NCBI GenBank assembly: GCA_900317885.1
Contig: ONIM01000007.1
Location: 1-52,893 of the forward strand
DNA from: an uncultured Bacteroidales bacterium
GTDB taxonomy: Bacteria; Bacteroidota; Bacteroidia; Bacteroidales; Paludibacteraceae
Length of the DNA: 52,893 nucleotides
Direction of reading: 5' to 3'
In this document: in pieces, positions 17,834 through 25,386 of the stretch
Layout: every line of letters starts with the position of its first letter
Numbering within the stretch: position 1 is the first letter of the stretch
Position numbers and translations under genes: made by a program
Notes under the pieces: model-generated
Seen by the model: only the letters and a program-made list of their open reading frames with translations
The model's database searches: none
What the model was told of the DNA's origin: nothing

Positions 17834-18415
17834 ATGAAGCGACTACTGCACATAGTACTGGTTGTGGCAGTGAGCATGAATATGTTCGCTGCCTCTCAGT
17901 TTATGGACTCCTGCGCCATCTCCATCCGAGATGGCGATACGCTTTATATGGCGTGGTTGCACGAGGTATGGGTCTATCCGCCGATGAAATTCAAAAACAA
18001 GAAACAGGAGAAATTCTACTGGCGAACCGTACGAGACGTGAAAAAATGTCTGCCTTATGCCAAAATGATCAGCAAAGATATGGAATACGCAGACCAGGAA
18101 TTAGCCAAATTGCCGGATAAGAAAAGCCGTAAGAAATGGTGGAGAGCCTTTGAAAAACAACTCTTTAAAAAATACGAGAAAGATTTCCGGGGAATGTATG
18201 CTTCTCAAGGAATGATGCTCATGAAACTCATGGATCGCGAGACGGACAGAACGAGCTATGAGCTAATCAAGCAATACAAAGGCAAAACCACTGCTAATTT
18301 CTGGCAATTCGTTGCCAAACTATTCCGGAACGATTTGAAAGAAGAGTACGACGCGTCTGACAGGGATAGAATCACCGAACGCGTCATCAATCTAGTGGAA
18401 GCGGGCCAACTATAG
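17834..18415 (+). CDS. DUF4294-family exported protein
   Basis: A 193-residue protein with an N-terminal signal peptide (MKRLLHIVLVVAVSMNMFAA, cleavage probably near residue 19-20). A highly basic, helix-rich body follows, with FYWRTVRDVKKCLPYAK, KSRKKWWRAFEKQLFKKYEKDFRGM and LIKQYKGKTTANFWQ. These features fit DUF4294, a Bacteroidota family of unknown function that commonly sits near proS. The gene starts 31 bp after proS and is probably cotranscribed. Its last 6 bp overlap the convergent membrane-protein gene. Confidence 0.85.
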   Translation: MKRLLHIVLVVAVSMNMFAASQFMDSCAISIRDGDTLYMAWLHEVWVYPPMKFKNKKQEKFYWRTVRDVKKCLPYAKMISKDMEYADQELAKLPDKKSRKKWWRAFEKQLFKKYEKDFRGMYASQGMMLMKLMDRETDRTSYELIKQYKGKTTANFWQFVAKLFRNDLKEEYDASDRDRITERVINLVEAGQL

Positions 18416-18934
18416 GCTCGTTTCTTCATCTGCTTCGTCTATCTTTTCACGTATCATATTGCTCCGCGTAAGAAGCATCGCTTGCAGCACTATGGCTGGC
18501 CAGATGGCTGCAAAATTCGGATACAAAGTAGCATAATGCTGGTCGGTCATGCGGATGGCATAAACAATCATCAGTATATAAAAAAGCCCGGCCGCAGCAA
18601 CCGTTACAAAAATCAAAGTCATCCTTCCGCGGTAACTAAAGAAACACAACAGGCATAAAATACTGCCCCATAGCATCGCCTTGCTGCAATAATACAACCC
18701 TTTCACAGACATAATCGCTGCCACTTCTTCTGCTCCGGTACTAAGTTCCCTCTGAGTCACGACAAACTGCTTCTGGTCCTCCATGCTGAAACTGCGGGTA
18801 TATAAAATACCTGTATCGCTCTGGAAGTTAAATACCGGCCTTGTGCCCAATAAAGCAGCTGCGATGATGGCGATTGACATATAGATCCAGCGCCTGAGCA
18901 TGCGAGGAGGGATGATAGATTTTTCCTGTTCCAT
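18410..18934 (-). CDS. Four-helix membrane protein, unknown (DUF4293-like layout)
   Basis: A 174-residue protein with hydrophobic segments near residues 15-30, 75-100, 104-125 and 140-155, and a charged C-terminal tail (REKIDEADEE). Size, topology and the long extracytoplasmic loop between helices 1 and 2 recall the Bacteroidota family DUF4293, but no diagnostic motif is visible, so that is only a suggestion. It starts 8 bp after the MATE gene stop and is probably the last gene of the mrp-MATE unit. Confidence 0.7.
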   Translation of the reverse strand: MEQEKSIIPPRMLRRWIYMSIAIIAAALLGTRPVFNFQSDTGILYTRSFSMEDQKQFVVTQRELSTGAEEVAAIMSVKGLYYCSKAMLWGSILCLLCFFSYRGRMTLIFVTVAAAGLFYILMIVYAIRMTDQHYATLYPNFAAIWPAIVLQAMLLTRSNMIREKIDEADEETSL

Positions 18935-18941
18935 GTGTGGC

Positions 18942-20291
18942 TTATTTTTCGTTCATGTGTAATTTTCTACGGGACGCTAAAAGCACAATGACTGCTGTAA
19001 TTGCGGAAAGAGTGTCACTTAGCGGAATAGACCACCATACGCCGTCCAACGGATCTGCAAAAATCGCCGGAAGAAATAACGCCAGCGGAATAAGATAAAT
19101 CACCTGACGCGTGAGACTCAGGAAAATAGCTTTACCGGCTTTGCCTATGGAGGTAAAGAGGTTACCCGTAACCATCTGAAAACCAATAATCAGCATCGTG
19201 GAACAAATGATTCGCATCGGACGTATTGTCCGGCTGATTAGTTCTCCGTCATGTGTAAAAATTCGCGTCATCGCCTCTGGAAAGCACTCTCCTAAAATAA
19301 ACGCGATGCCCATGACGCCTGTCGCATAAAGGCATGTGAGGTAGAAAGAGCGCAACATCCGGTCGTAATGTCTTGCGCCGTAGTTATACCCCGCGATAGG
19401 TTGCATTCCTTGATTCAGACCCATCACAATCATCGCAAACACAAACGTCAAACGGTTAATCACTCCATAAGACGCAATCGCCAAATCTCCTCCGGAAGCC
19501 TTCAGTTGATTATTGATAATAATAACCACAAAACAATGCGCGATATTATATAGGAACGGCGACATTCCGATGGCCAACGCACGGGAGGTGATGTGCTTGT
19601 TCAAACGCCAAATTCCCCGATGAAATCGAACTAATTCGTTCTTGTCCAGGAATTTGGTAAACTGCCAGATGACGGCCACCGCTTGACTCAAGACAGTCGC
19701 CAAAGCAGCTCCCCGAACGCCCATATCTAAACCGAAAATGAAAATCGGATCTAAAATCACATTGATCACTACCGCCACTATCGTTGCCGTCATGGAGAAT
19801 CGTGGGTGACCTGCCGAGCGAAGCATCGCGTTGAGACCGAAATAAATGTGCGTCAGAATATTGCCATACAGGATGATCTCCATGTATTCATGTGCGTAAA
19901 CTAAGGTGTCCTCGCTCGCACCAAAAGCCATCAGAATAGGATCTAACCACATCAGCCCAACCGCCATGACAATAGCGGAAAGGATGATATTCATCACAAT
20001 CACATTCCCCAACACCCGATTCGCTTTCTCGTAATCTTTCTCCCCAAGGTAAATAGCCAATAACGACGAAGCGCCCACGCCCACAAGGCTTCCGAAGGCT
20101 GCGCAAATATCCATAAAGGGCTTTGCCACCGTCAAAGCGCCCAACGCCAATGCCCCGCAGCCATGACCGATATAGATCGAGTCCACGATGTTATACAGCG
20201 AAGTAGCCGTCATGGCGATGATGGCAGGGAGGGCGTATTTGAATAGCAGTTTATGTACCGGCGCAGTGCCGAGTTCGGCGGTCTTATTCAT
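18942..20291 (-). CDS. MATE-family multidrug/Na+ antiporter
   Basis: A 449-residue membrane protein with twelve predicted helices in two halves. It begins TAELGTAPVHKLLFKYALPAIIAM and has the MATE-typical NIVDSIYIGH near residue 34-43, LGVGASSLLAIYLG-like (VGVGASSLLAIYLGEKDYEKA) near 74-94, and GLNQGMQPIAGYNYGARHYDR in the second half. It is an exporter of cationic compounds driven by Na+ or H+; the substrate cannot be inferred. The start overlaps the mrp stop by 8 bp (ATGAATAA), implying coupling. Confidence 0.93.
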   Translation of the reverse strand: MNKTAELGTAPVHKLLFKYALPAIIAMTATSLYNIVDSIYIGHGCGALALGALTVAKPFMDICAAFGSLVGVGASSLLAIYLGEKDYEKANRVLGNVIVMNIILSAIVMAVGLMWLDPILMAFGASEDTLVYAHEYMEIILYGNILTHIYFGLNAMLRSAGHPRFSMTATIVAVVINVILDPIFIFGLDMGVRGAALATVLSQAVAVIWQFTKFLDKNELVRFHRGIWRLNKHITSRALAIGMSPFLYNIAHCFVVIIINNQLKASGGDLAIASYGVINRLTFVFAMIVMGLNQGMQPIAGYNYGARHYDRMLRSFYLTCLYATGVMGIAFILGECFPEAMTRIFTHDGELISRTIRPMRIICSTMLIIGFQMVTGNLFTSIGKAGKAIFLSLTRQVIYLIPLALFLPAIFADPLDGVWWSIPLSDTLSAITAVIVLLASRRKLHMNEK

Positions 20292-21327
20292 TCTTCAAGG
20301 CCTGGGCGATTTGTTCGAAGGCAGCTGCGGCCGGATGACCGACTTGCAAAGCGATAGGAGTGCCTTCATCGCCTCCCTCGCGAATGGATTGTACTAACGG
20401 AATCTGCCCTAATAATGGCACATCCAACTCTTGAGCCAGTTTCTTTCCACCGTCTTTGCCGAAAATATAGTACTTGTTTTGCGGCAATTCAGCCGGTGTA
20501 AACCATGCCATATTCTCGATGAGACCGAGGATTTTGACATTCACTTTCTCGTTGCGGAACATCTCTACGCCTTTGCGGGCATCTACCAACGCCACCTCTT
20601 GAGGAGTCGTCACGACGATCACTCCGGTCAGATGTAGCGATGAAATCAGGGTTAAATGAATATCGCTGGTTCCGGGAGGCAGGTCGATCAGGAAATAATC
20701 CAACTCACCCCAGTGAGCATCTTCTATCAGCTGTTTCAGGGCATTCGATGCCATTCCGCCACGCCATATAACCGCTTGTTCCGGATTAACAAAGAACCCG
20801 ATGGAAAGCATCTTCACACCATACTGCTCAATCGGCTCAATGAGCGTTCTTCCTTCGATTTCAACGGAGTATGGACGGCAATCTTCCGTGTGGAACATCT
20901 TCGGCATCGAAGGTCCGTGGATATCTGCATCTAACAATCCCACGCGGTAACCCGCTTGCGCCAATGCCACCGCTAAATTCGCTGTCACGGTTGATTTGCC
21001 AACACCGCCTTTGCCGCTATGCACGGCAATAATCTGTTTGGCATGAATAGGCGAATCGTGCTGCTCCGGAGACTCATTGTGCTTCACAAACTTCGTGTGA
21101 ATCTGCGCTTGGATATTAGGATCAACATACGTCTGCAAAGCCACTTCCGACGCTTTCAACACAGATTTCAGAAACGGATCATTGTCCTTCTGAAAAATCA
21201 GAGAGAAAGATACCTCAAACCCCGAGATACGAATATCGTCCTCCAGCATTCCGCTTTCTATCAGGTCTTTCCCGGTTCCCGGATAGCGCACATGGCGCAA
21301 GGCATCGATTATTTGTTGTGGATACAT
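20284..21327 (-). CDS. Mrp/NBP35-family Fe-S carrier P-loop ATPase
   Basis: A 347-residue protein with an N-terminal DUF59/MIP18-like domain (residues 1-75, DALRHVRYPGTGKDLIESGML) followed by the Mrp ATPase. The deviant Walker A is AVHSGKGGVGKSTVTANLA near 101-119, and DADIHGPSMP lies near 138-147. The family binds and delivers Fe-S clusters. The CxxC that bridges a cluster near the C-terminus in many members is not evident here (the region reads GLIENMAWFTPAELPQNKYYIFG). That is a notable difference if the alignment holds. Confidence 0.92.
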   Translation of the reverse strand: MYPQQIIDALRHVRYPGTGKDLIESGMLEDDIRISGFEVSFSLIFQKDNDPFLKSVLKASEVALQTYVDPNIQAQIHTKFVKHNESPEQHDSPIHAKQIIAVHSGKGGVGKSTVTANLAVALAQAGYRVGLLDADIHGPSMPKMFHTEDCRPYSVEIEGRTLIEPIEQYGVKMLSIGFFVNPEQAVIWRGGMASNALKQLIEDAHWGELDYFLIDLPPGTSDIHLTLISSLHLTGVIVVTTPQEVALVDARKGVEMFRNEKVNVKILGLIENMAWFTPAELPQNKYYIFGKDGGKKLAQELDVPLLGQIPLVQSIREGGDEGTPIALQVGHPAAAAFEQIAQALKNE

Positions 21328-21351
21328 ACGCGTAATTTTTCAAATTGCCTG

Positions 21352-21383
21352 CAAAGATACAACAAAATTCCCACATACGCAAA
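21352..21383 (-). promoter_or_regulatory. Promoter of mrp-MATE-membrane protein
   Basis: TTTG (21383-21380), then CGTATGT, and TATCTTTG (21359-21352) on the minus strand, 24 bp start to start. It is back to back with the ileS promoter, with 25 bp between the two -33 boxes. Confidence 0.87.
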
Positions 21384-21408
21384 TAATTTCGTAAAAAATA
21401 TGCGCGCG

Positions 21409-21440
21409 CTTGCATATGTCATAAAAAAGCAGTAACTTTG
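21409..21440 (+). promoter_or_regulatory. Promoter and 5' hairpin of ileS
   Basis: CTTG at 21409 extended as CATATGT, and TAACTTTG at 21433-21440, followed by CAGCCG. The predicted transcript would begin inside or next to a perfect hairpin, AGCCGT-TTTT-ACGGCT (21442-21457), which could stabilise the 5' end. The leader is about 35 nt, too short for a T-box. Confidence 0.87.
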
Positions 21441-21479
21441 CAGCCGTTTTTACGGCTTGCAAACGATTAACAACAAAAT

Positions 21480-24400
21480 ATGAAGAAATTTAACGAGTAC
21501 AAGAAATTAGATTTGCCCGCGCTGAGCAAAGAAGTGCTGGCTCAATGGGAGAAAGAGAATTTGTTTGAAAAGAGTGTTTCTACCCGCGAGGGACACCCGC
21601 AGTTTCTGTTTTTTGAAGGACCTCCTTCGGCAAACGGAATGCCGGGCATCCACCACGTCATGGCGCGTACCATCAAAGATACGTTCTGCCGTTTCAAAAC
21701 CATGCAGGGTTTTCAGGTGCGCCGCAAAGCCGGCTGGGACACCCACGGTCTGCCGGTAGAATTGGGAGTGGAGAAGATGTTGGGTATCACCAAGGAGGAT
21801 ATCGGCAAGAAGATATCCGTGGACGAGTACAACGCCGCTTGCCGCCGCGAGGTGATGAAATATACCAAGGAGTGGACCAACCTCACCAAGCAGATGGGCT
21901 ACTGGGTTGATCTCGACAACCCCTATATCACGTACGACAACAAGTATATCGAGACCCTTTGGTACCTCCTCAAGGAGCTTTACAAGAAAGGCTATCTCTA
22001 TAAGGGATACACCATCCAACCCTACTCCCCTGCTGCCGGAACGGGCCTCTCGTCCCACGAGCTCAACCAGCCCGGTTGTTACCGTGACGTCAAAGACCTG
22101 ACTTGCACCGCCCGCTTCAAAGTAAAAGACGGTCGTTACATCATCGCTTGGACCACGACACCTTGGACACTTCCGTCCAATACAGCCCTTTGTGTCGGCC
22201 CGAAGATCGATTACGTAGAAGTGGAGACGCCCGCCGGAGATCATATTATCCTTGCGGAAGCTCGCCTGAGCGCTTATCAGAAAGACCTCTGCGGAACAGA
22301 CGAAGAAGGCAAACCCGTAGAGCCGAAGATCGTCGCTCGCTACAAAGGTTCCGACCTAGTCGGACTCGAATACGAACCTCTCTTCCCGTGGGTCAACCCG
22401 GGTGAAGGAGCTTTTCGCGTCATCCCCGGCGACTACGTTACCACCGAGGACGGAACCGGTATCGTACATATCGCCCCCACTTTTGGTGCCGATGATAAGA
22501 AAGTAGCAGACGCAGCCGGCGTGCCGGGTCTCTATATGCAAACCAAGAACAACGGACCGCGCCCGATGGTCGATTTCACCGGTAAATATTGGCGCGTGGA
22601 AGATTTGGACCAAGATTGGTACAAAGCCAATGTCAACGACGAACTCTACCGCCGTTACGCCGGCCGTTGGGTGAAAAACGCCTATGACCCGCAGTTCACC
22701 ATCAACGGAAAGTACGATGAAACCGCAGCTTCTAAAGCGGAAACACTCGATCTTCACCTCTGTCTGGAGATGAAAGCCGACGGACGTCTCCTCCGCACGG
22801 AGAAACACGTGCACTCGTACCCCCATTGCTGGCGTACAGACAAACCCGTCCTCTACTACCCGCTCGACTCTTGGTTTATCAAATCTACCAAAGCCTGCGA
22901 GGAGATGATTGCCCTCAATAAGACCATCAACTGGCAACCCGAATCGACCGGAACAGGACGTTTCGGCCAGTGGCTCAACAACCTCAACGACTGGAATCTC
23001 TCCCGCTCGCGTTATTGGGGAACACCGCTTCCAATCTGGCGTACCGAAGATGGTTCCGAGGAAATATGTATCGGTTCTATCGCAGAATTGTTCGATGAAA
23101 TCGAGAAATCTGTGAAGGCAGGCTTCATGAAAGCGAACCCTTGGCCGAACCACAAAGTGGGCGATTATTCCAGAGCCAACTACGATCCTTCGGTCATCGA
23201 CCTCCACCGTCCGTACGTGGACTCAATCATCCTCGTCTCCCCGTCCGGCAAACCCATGAAACGCGAACTCGATCTCATTGATGTATGGTTCGATTCGGGC
23301 GCGATGCCGTACGCACAAAACCACTATCCCTTCGAGAATGCCGACCTGCCACGCACTGCCGACTTCATCTCTGAAGGCGTGGATCAGACCCGCGGATGGT
23401 TCTTCACCCTCCATGCCATCCACACGATGATCGAAGGTTCCGTGGCATACAAAAATGTCATCTCCAACGGTCTTGTCCTTGACAAGAACGGCAATAAGAT
23501 GTCCAAACGTCTTGGTAACGCTGTCGATCCCTTCGGCGCACTTGATACGTACGGAGCAGACCCCGTCCGCTGGTACATGCTGACGAATTCTTCGCCGTGG
23601 GAGAACCTCAAATTCGATCCCGAAGGTGTAGATGAGGTCCGCCGCAAATTCTTCGGCACTCTATACAACACCTATGGATTCTTTGCCCTCTACGCCAATG
23701 TAGATCATTGGACGGCCGAATCCCGACAGTCAACCGACGGTCAACCGACGGTCAAAGCCAATGTTATACCCACGCAAGACCTCTCTGAGATCGACCGATG
23801 GATTCTTTCCAAGCTCAATTCGCTCGTCAAAGAGGTCACTGACGCCTATGAGGCGTACGAACCGACCAAGGCAGGACGTGCAATCTCGGATTTCGTGCAG
23901 GACGACCTCTCTAACTGGTACGTGCGCCTGAACCGCAAACGTTTCTGGGGCGGAGAGATGAACACCGACAAACAAGCGGCTTACACAACTCTCTATACTT
24001 GTCTCAAGACCGTAGCCCAACTCATGGCGCCGAACGCTCCGTTCTTTGCGGATCGTCTCTATCGTGATTTGACCGCGGTCAGCGAACGAGGCGAGCAATC
24101 CGTACATTTAAGTACCTGGCCGAAAGCCGACGAGTCGCTCATCAACAAGACTCTTGAGCGTCAGATGTACCTCGCGCAGCAGGCAACCTCTACGATCCTT
24201 TCGCTCCGCAAACGAGCAGAGAAGAATGTCCGTCAACCTCTCCAGAAAGCCGTCATTCCGACACCCGACCAAGAGACGACCGATGCTCTTCTGCACGTCT
24301 CTGACCTCATTAAATCCGAGGTCAACGTTAAGGAGCTTGTCATCGTTCCTGCAGAGCAATCGGAGATTCGTCTGGTCAAGAAGATCAAACCGAACTTCAA

Positions 24401-24902
24401 AGTCCTCGGCAAGAAAGTCGGCGCCAACATGAAAGCCCTTGCTGCCGCTATCAACGCTATGTCCCAAGACGAGATTGCAAAGATGGAAACAGAAGGTGCT
24501 TTCGACTTTCGACTTTCGACTTTCGACTACACGATAGTGCCCGAGGATGTGGAAATTTTGACGGAAGACATGCCGGGCTGGTTGGTAGCCAACAACGGAA
24601 TCCTTACTATCGCGCTGGACATCGAACTCACGGACGAACTCATCGAAGAAGGTATTGCGCGTGAGCTGATCAACCGCATTCAGAACCTCCGTAAGTCCTC
24701 CGGCCTGGAGATTACAGACCGCATTGAGATTGAACTCGAAGATCGTTCGGAGATTCACAACGCAGTTCTCCACTGCGGCGATTACATCAAATCGCAAGTA
24801 CTCGCTACCAAACTCGAACTCAATTCTCAATTGTCAACTGTCAATTGTCAAATCCTCGAGATGGACGGTTATAACGTGAATATTAACATCAAAAAAGCAT
24901 AA
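21480..24902 (+). CDS. ileS: Isoleucyl-tRNA synthetase
   Basis: An 1140-residue class I synthetase of the long type. The HIGH-type motif is PPSANGMPGIHH near residue 48-59. The CP1 editing domain lies at about 195-410 (AWTTTPWTLPSNTALCV). DVWFDSGAMPY is near 602. The KMSKS-type motif is GNKMSKRLGN near 671-680. A helical anticodon domain occupies 720-900 and a C-terminal domain follows. Three short tandem arrays are translated in frame: 3x11 bp at 23724 (ESRQSTDGQPTVKA), 4x7 bp at 24500 (FDFRLSTFDY) and 5x7 bp at 24820 (NSQLSTVNCQI). All are in peripheral positions of the C-terminal half. Confidence 0.96.
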   Translation: MKKFNEYKKLDLPALSKEVLAQWEKENLFEKSVSTREGHPQFLFFEGPPSANGMPGIHHVMARTIKDTFCRFKTMQGFQVRRKAGWDTHGLPVELGVEKMLGITKEDIGKKISVDEYNAACRREVMKYTKEWTNLTKQMGYWVDLDNPYITYDNKYIETLWYLLKELYKKGYLYKGYTIQPYSPAAGTGLSSHELNQPGCYRDVKDLTCTARFKVKDGRYIIAWTTTPWTLPSNTALCVGPKIDYVEVETPAGDHIILAEARLSAYQKDLCGTDEEGKPVEPKIVARYKGSDLVGLEYEPLFPWVNPGEGAFRVIPGDYVTTEDGTGIVHIAPTFGADDKKVADAAGVPGLYMQTKNNGPRPMVDFTGKYWRVEDLDQDWYKANVNDELYRRYAGRWVKNAYDPQFTINGKYDETAASKAETLDLHLCLEMKADGRLLRTEKHVHSYPHCWRTDKPVLYYPLDSWFIKSTKACEEMIALNKTINWQPESTGTGRFGQWLNNLNDWNLSRSRYWGTPLPIWRTEDGSEEICIGSIAELFDEIEKSVKAGFMKANPWPNHKVGDYSRANYDPSVIDLHRPYVDSIILVSPSGKPMKRELDLIDVWFDSGAMPYAQNHYPFENADLPRTADFISEGVDQTRGWFFTLHAIHTMIEGSVAYKNVISNGLVLDKNGNKMSKRLGNAVDPFGALDTYGADPVRWYMLTNSSPWENLKFDPEGVDEVRRKFFGTLYNTYGFFALYANVDHWTAESRQSTDGQPTVKANVIPTQDLSEIDRWILSKLNSLVKEVTDAYEAYEPTKAGRAISDFVQDDLSNWYVRLNRKRFWGGEMNTDKQAAYTTLYTCLKTVAQLMAPNAPFFADRLYRDLTAVSERGEQSVHLSTWPKADESLINKTLERQMYLAQQATSTILSLRKRAEKNVRQPLQKAVIPTPDQETTDALLHVSDLIKSEVNVKELVIVPAEQSEIRLVKKIKPNFKVLGKKVGANMKALAAAINAMSQDEIAKMETEGAFDFRLSTFDYTIVPEDVEILTEDMPGWLVANNGILTIALDIELTDELIEEGIARELINRIQNLRKSSGLEITDRIEIELEDRSEIHNAVLHCGDYIKSQVLATKLELNSQLSTVNCQILEMDGYNVNINIKKA
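23724..23756. repeat. 11-bp tandem array inside ileS
   Basis: CGACAGTCAAC, CGACGGTCAAC and CGACGGTCAAA lie head to tail. The 33-bp length preserves the frame and encodes a linker between the catalytic core and the anticodon-binding helices. Confidence 0.85.
24500..24527. repeat. Heptamer array (TTTCGAC)x4 inside ileS
   Basis: Four perfect TTTCGAC units in frame in the C-terminal region, encoding FDFRLSTFDY. Perfect identity between units suggests recent expansion or selection for the word. Confidence 0.9.
24820..24854. repeat. Heptamer array (TCAATTG type)x5 inside ileS
   Basis: TCAATTC, TCAATTG, TCAACTG, TCAATTG and TCAAATC lie head to tail 48 bp before the ileS stop and encode NSQLSTVNCQI. 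Such AT-rich text is out of keeping with the surrounding GC-richer codons. Confidence 0.88.
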
Positions 24903-24906
24903 AAGG

Positions 24907-25386
24907 ATGAAAAAAGTATTGGTTTTTGCAGCGATTTTAGCGATTGCAGCAGGTTTTGTTTCCTGCCAAAGAGAAGCCTCCACTTTTGCCAAAGAAGACT
25001 TAGTCGGCAGATGGCAAGCTCCCTCTGGCGACACCTTGCAGTTCATGGTCTTTCAAGCCGACATCGCTCCGACGCCGGATGGCTTAACGGGCGAGTTCCG
25101 TTATGGTTATGAGTGGGACATGAACGACCATAAAGGATGGGACGACAGCCAGGGTACATACGAGGATTTTCTCTTCACACCCATTGAAGACCGTGGCGCG
25201 TATCACGGAAACGGATGGTTTGTTTGGAAACTGGAAACCAACGGTGATTTCATCTATGTAAACTTTATGAATAACGGCGGAGCAGATATTCCGAAAAGCT
25301 ACAAAGTGACCGTTTTAACCGGTTCTAGTCTGACTTATAAAGATGATTTTGGTACTACCCATTCATTTACAAAAGTGAAACAATGA
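24907..25386 (+). CDS. Small lipoprotein, lipocalin-like size, unknown
   Basis: A 159-residue exported lipoprotein. The signal peptide MKKVLVFAAILAIAAGFVSC ends in the lipobox GFVSC with the lipid-modified Cys at residue 20. The body is beta-rich and aromatic (LVGRWQAPSGDTLQFMVF, GEFRYGYEWDMNDHKGWDD, NGWFVWKLETNGDFIYVNFMN, SLTYKDDFGTTHSFTKV). The opening GRW and closing strand resemble small lipocalin-like Bacteroidota proteins, but I cannot assign a family. It begins 4 bp after ileS and overlaps the AsmA gene by 4 bp (ATGA), so it belongs to that unit. Confidence 0.82.
   Translation: MKKVLVFAAILAIAAGFVSCQREASTFAKEDLVGRWQAPSGDTLQFMVFQADIAPTPDGLTGEFRYGYEWDMNDHKGWDDSQGTYEDFLFTPIEDRGAYHGNGWFVWKLETNGDFIYVNFMNNGGADIPKSYKVTVLTGSSLTYKDDFGTTHSFTKVKQ

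Noticed and set aside
21441-21479. T-box or attenuator before ileS
   Set aside because: The leader is only about 35 nt with a single short hairpin, far too short for a T-box.
22356-24830. Several long minus-strand frames inside ileS
   Set aside because: They lie wholly antisense to ileS, have no signals of their own and follow from its codon bias.
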